From Bacteroidetes bacterium HGW-Bacteroidetes-6 (GTDB lineage Bacteria > Bacteroidota > Bacteroidia > Bacteroidales > DTU049), in contig PHDB01000002.1 of assembly GCA_002842495.1 (NCBI GenBank), positions 1 to 64,000 of the forward strand: DNA of 64,000 bases. The letters are read 5' to 3'. A program made the translations under genes and the position numbers. This document shows positions 51,532 to 60,064 of this stretch, piece after piece; position 1 is the stretch's first letter; every line of letters begins with the position of its first letter. The notes under the pieces are model-generated. The model saw only the letters and a list, made by a program, of their open reading frames with translations. It was not told the origin of the DNA and searched no databases.

Positions 51532-54333
51532 TCATAAAACCGGAAACTTTCTGACGATGGCTTCGTTGGTTGCTGAAATCACACGAACAAAGCAAACACC
51601 TTCTTTAAAGCTGATATTTGCAAAATGACAACTTGTCGTTGATTCAGGTAAAACAAACATCGATTTTTCGTCCAAAATTTCGCCTTTGGCATCAACAATC
51701 TGAATCTGATATTTACCCGCCAATAAGGTGGAAAAACTCACATCAGCAGTGCCTTTTTCTTTATTTGCAACTACATTCAATATTGCAAATGATAACCTTG
51801 GATTACAAATGGCCGATTCATATCCCAATTCTGTTTCTTTTCCATTAAAATCGGTCTGTGTTAAACGATACATGGCTTCTTCTTTATTTTCAGGATGCAG
51901 AACACATTGATAATCGATCTGTTCGTTGCTATTTCCCGAACCATCAATAACTGCTTCAACGAATTCGGTTCCTTCGGTATCAATACGATACACTGTAAAA
52001 TGATCATTATTGGTCTCGGTAAGGGTTGACCATGTTATCACCGTTGAGTTATCTGTGCAATAGTGTCCGATTTCGCCAAGAACAACAGGCAAAACTGCAC
52101 AATCGAGTGTACAGCCGCCGCCTAATACCCATGAAATGGTGTAAGGACTTGTAGTTGCACTCCAGTTATCAATAAGCATAATATAAATTTTTCCAACATC
52201 TCCGGCTGCTACAGTTATTGCAGCCACAAAACCTTTGTATGTTCCGATAGGTGACCCCCAAACATCGTCGCTTGTTTCCACTTCGCCAACAATCATTCCT
52301 GTATTGTGACAATTTCCCGAGTAACAATTCGAAGCACCCAACCCATTATACCAACTGCAACGTAATGGAGCTACTGTTGGTGGACACATTGAAGCCAATG
52401 TGGAACCCGATGGGTAAGGTCCCCAAATAGCAAAGTCGTAATCGTCGGTTCCATTTGCCGGAACAAGTTCAAACCCAATAGTGCCCGATGTTGTCGGCGA
52501 AAACACATACCAGGTTGATTGGTGTTCTGCTCCTGTTTCGAAACAACCCTTATTTGAGGCATTAAGCTCATTTACGCCAAAACCATCAGAATTCCCGTCA
52601 ATAGTTGAATTGTTGCAAATAACATATGATTCAAGACAGTTCTGCCCCGGATCGATTGACTGACCATCGGTTGCACAAATAGTGAACGCCCCCTCTTCAT
52701 CATTGTTTTTATCCCAAACCCGAATATAAACTGTTTCGCCTGGTGTCTGCCCAGAGAGTATAATTTTTGGATTTGCTCCATTGTTGCTGTTGTCGTCGTC
52801 GCATGCCACCAGAGACAAAGAACCGCATGTTCCCGAGTAAACAGCCATACCCAAGTCATATAAATGATTCCCTCCAATATTGGATGCAGTCACATTTGGA
52901 ATAGTGTCGGTGTCTATTGTCATATTACCACTTGCAGGTGCAACAGCAGTAAACCAAACATCTCCCCCTACATATCCGGCACATCCCGGAGCCGGCACTC
53001 CAGCGTCATTGGTTTCGTCGCGCTTACGATACTTGACGGCTCCATCACAATATGTTCCAACAGTAAGAGCAATTGCATTTGAACAGGCATCGTTTGTTGA
53101 TGGAGTCAAATAGTCGAATCCCATCCACGATGAAGTAATACTCGAAGTTGTACAAGTTGAACAACGAACTTTCACCACCATTGCTGTGTCTTGGCTAACA
53201 GAATTCATCGTATATGAAGATGAAGCACTCCAAGCTTGTTTTATAACTCCTGCAAGGGTTTCAAACTGATATTGCCAACTACCCGAGCAACTGCCTCCAA
53301 CCACACCTGTTGCTGTAAAAGTCACATTGGATGAAACCGATGCCGAAGCAGGCGAAACTGAAGTTGTTACACCCGTTGGAGCTGAAAAACCCGGGCAAGC
53401 ATCAGTTACACAAAACTGCGTATTTCCACTGCTGCTATTGTATCCCCAATAGCGCAAATAAATAGTTGTCCCTGCAGGCTCACTGATCGTTATTTGAGGA
53501 AGAAGACCCGGTCCCGAATCGTCGTCGCAGTTTCCGTAAATAAGTGTGCCGCAATTTCCCGTATAGTAGGCAATTGTTCCATCCGACATGGCTGGAGCTC
53601 CCCCCGCCTGAGTCTGAACAGTTACACTTCCGCTCGAAGGCATTGTGAAGCTAAACCAAATGTCTTTAGGTGTTCCTGTTGTAAACAGGCAACCGGGATT
53701 GACCATTCCTGTTGATTTTGTCGCAGAAGCATTGTTATAGTCACCCGAAAAAGTGCATACCGCACCAACAGGCAAAACAACAGCCCCGGCACATTCGTCA
53801 GCTCCGGCAACTTTTCCGGATTCAATTGCAACGGAAACAAAGTTGCTGCTATCACCAATTCCTTGGTTTTCGAGCTGATCCATTTGCTCTAAACTCAACA
53901 ATCTGTTTGCTTTTTCAGGAAAATGAAACACCCACTCACTTTTCCAGCGTTCAAACATTTCGGCATCGCGCTGAGAATTGAGGGTATAAATCGGTTGTGG
54001 GTAAAACGGATATACTGAAAACCAAACGTTTACTCTATTATTGTAATCGGTAAGGTTCTGAAAATAGTCGCCACCAACAGCTATTTGTGGAAATAAACCA
54101 AATTCTTTGGTATATGCTCTCACGGTCATTTCGTATTCAATCCACGATTGCTGGTCGTTGAGATCGCCACTGTAGCAAGGATATTTCATGTCGAGAAATT
54201 CCAAGGGTACCCAAATATCATTCGAAAGACGAAAAACTCCTATCGGGGTGACTTTTTCCAAACAATTTTGTTGCGAAGAAACATTTTGTATGGAAAGAAA
54301 CAAAACGATTGAGGCAATAAGTATTCTGTTCAT
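51532..54333 (-). CDS. Large secreted protein with repeated pre-peptidase/CUB-like beta domains
   Basis: The protein is 933 aa from the ATG at 54333, where a signal peptide begins (MNRILIASIVLFLSIQNVSS); an upstream start at 54423 is rejected because a TACCTTTG promoter lies between. Two or three repeats share the pattern of DIWFSFTMPSSGSVTVQTQ, YTGNCGTLIYGNCDDDSG and DVWFTAVAPASGNMTIDTD, YSGTCGSLSLVACDDDNS, as in bacterial pre-peptidase C-terminal domains. An Ig-like segment separates them. The last 80 residues end VCFVRVISATNEAIVRKFPVL and resemble a T9SS sorting domain, but the usual PNPxxxxL start is absent. Function is unknown; secretion is likely. Confidence 0.85.
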   Translation of the reverse strand: MNRILIASIVLFLSIQNVSSQQNCLEKVTPIGVFRLSNDIWVPLEFLDMKYPCYSGDLNDQQSWIEYEMTVRAYTKEFGLFPQIAVGGDYFQNLTDYNNRVNVWFSVYPFYPQPIYTLNSQRDAEMFERWKSEWVFHFPEKANRLLSLEQMDQLENQGIGDSSNFVSVAIESGKVAGADECAGAVVLPVGAVCTFSGDYNNASATKSTGMVNPGCLFTTGTPKDIWFSFTMPSSGSVTVQTQAGGAPAMSDGTIAYYTGNCGTLIYGNCDDDSGPGLLPQITISEPAGTTIYLRYWGYNSSSGNTQFCVTDACPGFSAPTGVTTSVSPASASVSSNVTFTATGVVGGSCSGSWQYQFETLAGVIKQAWSASSSYTMNSVSQDTAMVVKVRCSTCTTSSITSSWMGFDYLTPSTNDACSNAIALTVGTYCDGAVKYRKRDETNDAGVPAPGCAGYVGGDVWFTAVAPASGNMTIDTDTIPNVTASNIGGNHLYDLGMAVYSGTCGSLSLVACDDDNSNNGANPKIILSGQTPGETVYIRVWDKNNDEEGAFTICATDGQSIDPGQNCLESYVICNNSTIDGNSDGFGVNELNASNKGCFETGAEHQSTWYVFSPTTSGTIGFELVPANGTDDYDFAIWGPYPSGSTLASMCPPTVAPLRCSWYNGLGASNCYSGNCHNTGMIVGEVETSDDVWGSPIGTYKGFVAAITVAAGDVGKIYIMLIDNWSATTSPYTISWVLGGGCTLDCAVLPVVLGEIGHYCTDNSTVITWSTLTETNNDHFTVYRIDTEGTEFVEAVIDGSGNSNEQIDYQCVLHPENKEEAMYRLTQTDFNGKETELGYESAICNPRLSFAILNVVANKEKGTADVSFSTLLAGKYQIQIVDAKGEILDEKSMFVLPESTTSCHFANISFKEGVCFVRVISATNEAIVRKFPVL

Positions 54334-54370
54334 TTTTTTATTTTTTGGCTTCAACAACTGACCTACTAAA

Positions 54371-54378
54371 CAAAGGTA
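54371..54378 (-). promoter_or_regulatory. Promoter of the large secreted protein gene (TTG-N19-TACCTTTG)
   Basis: TACCTTTG on the minus strand lies 37 bases before the ATG at 54333, with a TTG 19 bases further upstream. It fits the Bacteroidota two-box promoter and decides the start codon. Confidence 0.55.
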
Positions 54379-54614
54379 TGGAGCGGTTGAGCGTAAACAA
54401 TAAAGATTGTTACCATCCAACATATTAATTTTTAACTTGCCAATTTTTCACTCTGGCGCTTGAGCTATCAAAATGGTTTTTGGTAAACAGCACTATATCT
54501 GATGCTAGATTCAAAAAATCAAGCGATATGATATTGTTATCGCGTTCACGTTTTTTCAGCTCCTGTTTTTAAGGGATTTTATTTCAAATATTCCTTTGTA
54601 ACACGTTGTTGTTT

Positions 54615-54622
54615 TATCTTTG
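54615..54622 (+). promoter_or_regulatory. Promoter of the secreted-protein gene at 54635 (TTTG-N16-TATCTTTG)
   Basis: TATCTTTG lies 12 bases before the ATG at 54635, with TTTG at 54595-54598, 16 bases upstream of it. The spacing is a little short but both boxes match. Confidence 0.5.
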
Positions 54623-54634
54623 TAAAAAAAACAC

Positions 54635-55327
54635 ATGAAAACAAGTCTCATTTTTGGAATACTTTTTCTTGCTTCGGTTGCGCTGAATGCTCAAACATGT
54701 CCCAATTACTACCCATTGCAAAAAGGCAACTTATGGGAATTGACCAACTACGACAAAAAAGACAAAGTAGAAAGCGTTAATCTAGTAACTGTTAACTCGA
54801 TTGAGAACAACACCAATGGCTTTGTTTCGTCGCTCACTATCGTAACCAACGATGCAAAAGGCAAAGAAAGCGGAACCAACCAACTGGTTATGAAATGCGA
54901 AGCCGGAGTTTTCTATTTCGATATGCGAAATTTCATTCCAGCCGAAACCATGGAAGGTTTCAAAGATATGGAAGTCTCGGTAGAAGCAAACAATATGCAA
55001 TATCCGACAGATTTGATTGCCGGCGCCACACTACCCGACGCAAGCATTACTATGGTGGTGAAAAACGGTGGAATGACACTAATGACAATTGTAATCAATA
55101 TTACAAACCGTAAAGTTGTAGGAAAAGAAACCATTACTGTTCCTGCTGGAACTTTCGAAGCGTGGAAAATTTCATATAACGTCGATTCTAAAACAGGTTT
55201 TGCCAAATCACAATCGTCGGTTGTTGAATATTTGTCGATGGGAAGCGGAATGGTGAAGAGCGAAACATATAACGATAAGGGTGCTTTAATGGGATATCAA
55301 TTACTTACCAGATTGGTGATTCAATAA
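54635..55327 (+). CDS. Secreted protein of unknown function (TapB/DUF3108-like)
   Basis: This 230-aa protein has a signal peptide (1-19, ending LNAQ) and the start CPNYYPLQKGNLWELTNYD. The rest is mostly beta strands, with the segment GKETITVPAGTFEAWKISYNVDSKTG and a final VEYLSMGSGMVKSETYNDKG. The VPAGTFEAWKI pattern is shared with TapB-like and DUF3108-like periplasmic proteins of Bacteroidota. No catalytic site is visible. It is a single-gene unit with its own promoter at 54615. Confidence 0.78.
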   Translation: MKTSLIFGILFLASVALNAQTCPNYYPLQKGNLWELTNYDKKDKVESVNLVTVNSIENNTNGFVSSLTIVTNDAKGKESGTNQLVMKCEAGVFYFDMRNFIPAETMEGFKDMEVSVEANNMQYPTDLIAGATLPDASITMVVKNGGMTLMTIVINITNRKVVGKETITVPAGTFEAWKISYNVDSKTGFAKSQSSVVEYLSMGSGMVKSETYNDKGALMGYQLLTRLVIQ

Positions 55328-55444
55328 ATTCTTTTACCGCTGTTACCATTTCGATATTACTTGCATTTTTACTCACATAAGGTCAAAAATATTCGTTAAT
55401 GCGAAATATTTTTAAAAAAATGCAGCAATAATAAAAAATTATTA

Positions 55445-55452
55445 TACCTTTG
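55445..55452 (+). promoter_or_regulatory. -7 element (TACCTTTG) of the siaB-siaC unit
   Basis: An exact TAnnTTTG match lies 85 bases before the ATG at 55538, giving a leader of roughly 80 bases. No clear -33 box is present. Confidence 0.45.
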
Positions 55453-55537
55453 GATTTGTTGAAGAGAAAGGGTTCGAACACTTAATAGTGTTTACACAAA
55501 TCTGCTCCTCAGTAAATTACGCTTAAATTCAAAGGTT

Positions 55538-56077
55538 ATGAAACCAGGCTCTAAATTCAATATCGACGATTTTATTCGCGAAAACACGGCGACATCGGAG
55601 ATATTGGCGCAATTCAAGGGTACTATCACCGATCGTAAATCGGGAAGGATTCTTGACAGTATGGAAGAGCTTTTTGGCGAACATGAAATCAGAATTCGTA
55701 AAAGAATACTCATTGCCGGTGTTGAAATACTTCAAAATATCATTAAGCATAACGAATATCCTTTATACCCAGCAGTTTTTTTAGCAACAAGAACTCGTCA
55801 GGGCTTCAGAATCGATTGCGGTAATGCTGTAAGTATTCTCCGACGTACTGTTGTTGAGAAAAAAATTAGAGAAGCCAACCGAAAAGCCGGTGGCAGTATT
55901 CGCGATAATTATCGTCAGGCTTTGGCCGATTCCGAGCTATCGAACGAAGGAGGGGCTGGTTTGGGAATGCTTGAAATAAGACGAAAAGCTGGTATGCCAC
56001 TCGATTTTGCTTTTACGGTTATAGATAACGATACTTTTTTCTTCCATTTGATTATTAAATTCAACATGGGTGAATAA
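55538..56077 (+). CDS. SiaB-family protein kinase
   Basis: This 179-aa protein matches the SiaB/DUF6272 family: EILAQFKGTITDRKSGRIL at the N-terminus, a GHKL-type N-box AGVEILQNIIKHN and a G-box-like GGAGLGMLEIRRKAG. In Pseudomonas SiaB phosphorylates SiaC, whose unphosphorylated form activates the diguanylate cyclase SiaD. Here the next gene is a SiaC homologue with the ATG overlapping this stop (TAATG). No SiaA-type phosphatase or GGDEF gene lies in the window. Confidence 0.87.
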   Translation: MKPGSKFNIDDFIRENTATSEILAQFKGTITDRKSGRILDSMEELFGEHEIRIRKRILIAGVEILQNIIKHNEYPLYPAVFLATRTRQGFRIDCGNAVSILRRTVVEKKIREANRKAGGSIRDNYRQALADSELSNEGGAGLGMLEIRRKAGMPLDFAFTVIDNDTFFFHLIIKFNMGE

Positions 56078-56451
56078 TGACCGATATCAGCATTACCAAA
56101 TCAGAAAAAAGTCCGGAGATTAAGACCGATTTTGCTAACGGAATGATCAGTATTGCTGGTCGTTCAATTCCCGAAAACTCCATTGGCTTTTATCAGCCTT
56201 TGCTTGCTGCGCTCAGCGAATATGTTCAGCAACCAACAACCACAACCGAACTTCATATTCACCTTGATTACTTCAATACCTCCTCGTCCAAATGTCTGCT
56301 CGATTTGCTTCGCCAATTGCCCAAGGCTATTGAAAATGGTTCGGCCACCAAGGTGATCTGGAAAGTTGATGAGGGAGACGAAGATATGATGGAAGCCGGC
56401 GAAGACTATGCTGCTATTGTGAAAGTTCCTTTTGAGTTTATTGAAATTTGA
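56077..56451 (+). CDS. SiaC-family regulatory phosphoprotein
   Basis: This 124-aa protein matches the SiaC/DUF1987 family: ITKSEKSPEIKTDFANGMISI, an SIGFYQPLLAAL segment and LDYFNTSSSKCLLDLLRQL. Thr68 in the FNTSS motif corresponds to the phosphorylated Thr68 of Pseudomonas SiaC. It is read with its kinase through an ATG that overlaps the siaB stop. The target it switches in this organism is unknown, as no diguanylate cyclase is adjacent. Confidence 0.87.
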   Translation: MTDISITKSEKSPEIKTDFANGMISIAGRSIPENSIGFYQPLLAALSEYVQQPTTTTELHIHLDYFNTSSSKCLLDLLRQLPKAIENGSATKVIWKVDEGDEDMMEAGEDYAAIVKVPFEFIEI

Positions 56452-56555
56452 ATTTTCCAAGTACTCCCTCTTCGCTTAAAGATTATTTGTGTTTTCACTC
56501 TGTGTACTAAATACACATAAGCATTCCAAAGGCAAAGCGCTTTTGAAGATGTTGT

Positions 56556-57185
56556 TTATTCTTTCATAAAACCAACAGGTTGAGAGAAAATTATTTTTTG
56601 CGTGTCGGACAAATGAAGTATCAACGCCATTTTTTCGCGGTCGATAAAACCAAGTACAACTGTTGCAAGTCCTTCCGAAGCTGCAAATAAATATACATTC
56701 TGGCTAATAAAACCACAATCGGCAGCACTGTAGAAGTCCTTTTCCTGATCGCTGATGTTGCCCATACGACTATAATCGGCAACGAAAACAAGCGTTAACG
56801 AAGCAACTCCCGTAAAATCCTGCTTGCCCATATTTTGGCGAAAATCGCCTTTGGCAACCAACCAAAGCTGATTAGAATCGGCTTGATATATATAAATACC
56901 ATTTTTATCAACTACATACAAATCGAATTCCTGCTTATTTCGGGCCGAAGGGGCTGTGCGTTTACTCGCCTCGGCACGATTAATTCCATATGCAGCCCAA
57001 AGCAGATTGCTTATTTGTTGCAAGCTCATTGCCGTGTCTTTAAAATCGCGTATCGATTGACGTTCGTTCAATGTTGTCATCAATGGCTTACCCCCCGACT
57101 TTTGAGGGTCTGGCAATACTATGGTTTGAGAATTTGACACCATTGTTTCCAAGACGAAAACGAATATTAATACGAGTTTTTTCAT
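56556..57185 (-). CDS. Secreted nitroreductase-family protein (SagB/ThcOx-like)
   Basis: This 209-aa protein starts with a signal peptide (1-20, ending SNSQ). The rest is an FMN-binding nitroreductase fold: RQSIRDFKDTAMSLQQISNLLWAAYGIN, RTAPSARNKQEFDLYVV and SAADCGFISQNVYLFAASEGLATVVLG. These are markers of the SagB-type group. Secreted members are common in Bacteroidota; their substrates are not known. The start overlaps the MBL-fold gene by 4 bases, so it is the last gene of the 59803-56556 unit. Confidence 0.88.
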   Translation of the reverse strand: MKKLVLIFVFVLETMVSNSQTIVLPDPQKSGGKPLMTTLNERQSIRDFKDTAMSLQQISNLLWAAYGINRAEASKRTAPSARNKQEFDLYVVDKNGIYIYQADSNQLWLVAKGDFRQNMGKQDFTGVASLTLVFVADYSRMGNISDQEKDFYSAADCGFISQNVYLFAASEGLATVVLGFIDREKMALILHLSDTQKIIFSQPVGFMKE

Positions 57186-58018
57186 ATTGTATTTTTAATT
57201 TCACACGCTAATCCTTCAAAACCTTTCAGATTTTTCAAAATTTGACAGGCTTCGTTTTCTAAATCGTGTTCAAATATCAGACTTATGTTTTGTTGAACAG
57301 CGCTTTCAAGAAAGACCTCCTTTTCGTTGAGCGCCAGAATGGGTTCAATATCAACCGAAGCAACCCAAACCGGTGAAACATGACTCAGCGACGGAATAAA
57401 ATCGCTTGAGTACAACCATTTTCGAATACCGTCATCAATTAAAGGCAACATTTGGCCCGCTGTGTGTCCATTGCGTATCAGCACCGAAATCCCGGGAACA
57501 ATTTCTTCTTCTTTTTCAACAAAACGCATCAGACCAGCTTCGTAGATTGCATAAACATTATCGTTGTAATAGGCTGCAGCTTCGCGTTTATTAGGCTGCA
57601 TAGCCGAATCCCATTGTGCTTTGCTCACCCAATGCTTTGCATTCCGACAAACAACCTCATAGCTCCCGTTTTCGAGTCGGTTTACAGCTCCTCCACAATG
57701 ATCGTCGTGCAAATGAGTAAAAATAACATCGGTAATTTGTCTGCAGTCAAAACCTGCCTGTTGTATTGCTTGTTCCAGCCCGATTTGTTTGGAGATGTAC
57801 TTAAACTGATAATAGCGATCGTCCCGTTTTTTCCCAAATCCCGATTCAATCAGTACAAGACGGTTTTCCGTTTGAATCAATAAACATCGGTTTACCATCG
57901 GTATCAAATTGTTCTCATCAGCATTGATATAGCGGCTCCAAAGGCTTCGTGGAATTACACCAAAAGCAACACCTCCGTCTATTTTCCAATGTTCGGTAAT
58001 GATTGGAATCAGTTTCAT
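57182..58018 (-). CDS. MBL-fold metallohydrolase
   Basis: This 278-aa protein has the metallo-beta-lactamase fold with the THLHDDHCGG motif (His102, His104, Asp106, His107), a later RNGHTAGQML His and YSSDFIPS for the bridging Asp. The HxHxDH form with these later ligands fits a two-metal hydrolase such as lactonases or related esterases, not a class B beta-lactamase. It has no signal peptide, so it acts in the cytoplasm. It is 35 bases after radA and overlaps the secreted nitroreductase by 4 bases. The substrate is unknown. Confidence 0.88.
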   Translation of the reverse strand: MKLIPIITEHWKIDGGVAFGVIPRSLWSRYINADENNLIPMVNRCLLIQTENRLVLIESGFGKKRDDRYYQFKYISKQIGLEQAIQQAGFDCRQITDVIFTHLHDDHCGGAVNRLENGSYEVVCRNAKHWVSKAQWDSAMQPNKREAAAYYNDNVYAIYEAGLMRFVEKEEEIVPGISVLIRNGHTAGQMLPLIDDGIRKWLYSSDFIPSLSHVSPVWVASVDIEPILALNEKEVFLESAVQQNISLIFEHDLENEACQILKNLKGFEGLACEIKNTI

Positions 58019-58053
58019 AAAAGCGAATAATAGATTTTAAGTGGCAAAAATAA

Positions 58054-59406
58054 TCAACCAAAGATGATTTTCCAAACATCTTCGAGCTTGGCAACCGGTT
58101 TTATTTTTATTGAATATTCTTTTGGCTGAAGAGTTTTGCTGTTCGAGGCAGAAATAAGAATAGTTTTAAATCCCAGTTTATCTGCTTCCGATATTCGTTG
58201 TTCTATTCTGTTTACGGGCCGTATTTCGCCCGACAGACCTACTTCTGCTGCAAAGCAGGTTTTAGCTTCAATGGCCATATCGTGATACGATGAAGCCAAT
58301 GCGCTTATCACGGCAAGATCCACAGCTGGGTCGTCAACCCTGATGCCACCGGTAACATTTAAGAAAACATCGTTAACTCCCATTTTCATTCCGCTACGCT
58401 TTTCGAGTACAGCAAGCAACATTCCCAGTCTGCGTTGATCGAAACCGTTGGCACTTCGCTGCGGATTTCCGTATGGACTTGGGCTCACCAGCGCCTGAAT
58501 TTCGAGCAAAAGAGGTCGGATACCCTCGATGGTTGTTGCGATAGCTGTTCCTGGTAAATCGATAGTCCGTTCAGCAAGTAGCACTTCGGAAGGATTGGAA
58601 ACTTCGCGCAAACCATTACCCAGCATTTCAAAAATTCCAAGCTCCGAAGCCGAGCCAAAACGATTTTTAAGTGTTCGCAAAATTCGATATCCGTGATGTC
58701 GGTCGCCTTCGAATTGCAAAACAGTATCAACAATATGTTCGAGCACTTTCGGGCCGGCAATACTGCCGTCTTTGGTGATATGACCAATCAAAAAAACAGG
58801 AATTCCGCTTTTTTTCGAAAAATGCTGCAACTCCGAAGCACATTCGCGCACCTGGCTTATGGTTCCTGCCGACGATTCAATTCGTTGTGTACGCATGGTT
58901 TGTATTGAATCAATTACCAAAAGATTGGGTTTCAGTTTTTCGCAGGCCGAAATAATTGCTTGTGTATCGGTTTCCGGAAGCAGATAAGTATTATCGTTGC
59001 TGAGACCAATCCGCTCGGCCCGCATTTTTATCTGATACGAACTCTCTTCGCCTGAGACATACAGTGTCATAAAACTGGAATGCGCTACCGCAACCTGTAA
59101 CATCAATGTCGATTTACCAATTCCCGGTTCGCCTCCAATAAGAATCACCGATCCATCAACCAAGCCTCCTCCAAGTACACGATCGAGTTCGGCATTTTGA
59201 AGACTCTTTCTGCTTCCATGAGTATATTCTACCTCTGAAATTTTTCGGGGTAATTCTCCTGCAACAATAAATTTTCCTTGTGGTTGTGACTCTACTACCT
59301 CTTCGGTAAGTGTGTTCCATTCATTGCAACTCGGACATTTCCCATACCACTTAGGATAATGTGCACCGCAACTCTGGCAAACAAATGCGGTTTTGCTTTT
59401 TGCCAT
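58054..59406 (-). CDS. radA: DNA repair protein RadA (Sms)
   Basis: This 450-aa protein has the three RadA parts: an N-terminal zinc finger (Cys10, 13, 24, 27; CQSCGAHYPKWYGKCPSC), a RecA-like ATPase with Walker A GGEPGIGKST (91-100) and the RadA motif LKNRFGSASELGIFEM, and a C-terminal Lon-protease-like domain (from about 285). RadA promotes branch migration of recombination intermediates. It follows a small lipoprotein gene by 1 base and precedes the MBL-fold gene by 35 bases. All expected motifs are intact. Confidence 0.97.
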   Translation of the reverse strand: MAKSKTAFVCQSCGAHYPKWYGKCPSCNEWNTLTEEVVESQPQGKFIVAGELPRKISEVEYTHGSRKSLQNAELDRVLGGGLVDGSVILIGGEPGIGKSTLMLQVAVAHSSFMTLYVSGEESSYQIKMRAERIGLSNDNTYLLPETDTQAIISACEKLKPNLLVIDSIQTMRTQRIESSAGTISQVRECASELQHFSKKSGIPVFLIGHITKDGSIAGPKVLEHIVDTVLQFEGDRHHGYRILRTLKNRFGSASELGIFEMLGNGLREVSNPSEVLLAERTIDLPGTAIATTIEGIRPLLLEIQALVSPSPYGNPQRSANGFDQRRLGMLLAVLEKRSGMKMGVNDVFLNVTGGIRVDDPAVDLAVISALASSYHDMAIEAKTCFAAEVGLSGEIRPVNRIEQRISEADKLGFKTILISASNSKTLQPKEYSIKIKPVAKLEDVWKIIFG

Positions 59407-59407
59407 A

Positions 59408-59803
59408 TTATTCTTTTACAAACTCACGATAGAGCCAGTTTCCGTCGGTAGTGTTAAGAATAACCATGATATCATTATTGAGCTTCAGAACCTCCCAATC
59501 GCCGTTGTATTGAGTTGCATCAAAATCCTGCATGTTGATATAGGTTTTTGACAAACCTGCATCTACTGTATAAGTTCCTGAGGCAACTGTATCAAGATTT
59601 TGAGAACTCGAATCGCGTGTAACCATTTGGATGTTTTGACCGTCGAGCTGCCACAACTCATACCAAGTTACGGTAGAATCGACACTAACACGAATTAATC
59701 GCCATGTTTCGGCAATCTTGTCCTCCTTTTTTTTCTGACAGGAAACCAAAACAAAGACACTTACAAGAAGTGCAACCCCCAAAATATTGATTATCTTTTT
59801 CAT
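59408..59803 (-). CDS. Small lipoprotein, lipocalin-like
   Basis: This 131-aa protein has a lipoprotein signal peptide ending VLVSCQKKK (Cys22). The mature start IAETWRLIRVSVDS and the strands GTYTVDAGLSKTYINM and DWEVLKLNNDIMVIL resemble the lipocalin-like lipoproteins at 11715 and 12251. Function is unknown. It heads the radA operon (1-base gap) and has a TAGGTTTG -7 element at 59827-59834. Confidence 0.83.
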   Translation of the reverse strand: MKKIINILGVALLVSVFVLVSCQKKKEDKIAETWRLIRVSVDSTVTWYELWQLDGQNIQMVTRDSSSQNLDTVASGTYTVDAGLSKTYINMQDFDATQYNGDWEVLKLNNDIMVILNTTDGNWLYREFVKE

Positions 59804-59826
59804 TGGAGTAAGGATAGTTTAATATG

Positions 59827-59834
59827 CAAACCTA
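59827..59834 (-). promoter_or_regulatory. -7 element (TAGGTTTG) of the lipoprotein-radA operon
   Basis: An exact TAnnTTTG match lies 23 bases before the ATG at 59803. It should drive the lipoprotein, radA, MBL-fold and nitroreductase genes. Confidence 0.45.
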
Positions 59835-59936
59835 CGAAATTTATTTAAAACATTTCAAATTCAGGCAAGAAGGTATGACTTTCACAAAAATGCACCGTTT
59901 AAAAATATCATTATGTATGCAATCAGCTTACTTCTG

Positions 59937-60001
59937 TTTTTACGCTGAGTGCCGAACCATATGATGAATTGAGTTCACATTGATGTATCGAAGCGCGACA
60001 G
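59937..60001 (+). repeat. Palindromic element, copy 4 (partly decayed)
   Basis: CGCTGAGTG at 59943-59951 and ATGTATCGAAGCGCGACA at 59983-60000 keep both family ends in the same orientation as copy 2. The arms pair only over CGCT / AGCG because the left boundary has drifted. It lies 21 kb from the other copies, between the radA and EamA units. Confidence 0.55.
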
Positions 60002-60038
60002 CATTTTTTGGCTTTTATTTTCAGATTCAAAAATAAAT

Positions 60039-60046
60039 TACCTTTG
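60039..60046 (+). promoter_or_regulatory. -7 element (TACCTTTG) of the EamA gene
   Basis: An exact TAnnTTTG match lies 18 bases before the ATG at 60065. It lies inside a longer frame that opens at 60008, so it argues for the ATG at 60065. Confidence 0.45.
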
Positions 60047-60064
60047 CCGCCATCTACTGACAAA

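Noticed and set aside
55468-55490. GGTTCGAACAC as a possible tRNA T-loop
   Set aside because: No acceptor stem, anticodon arm or D-loop can be drawn around it, so there is no tRNA here.
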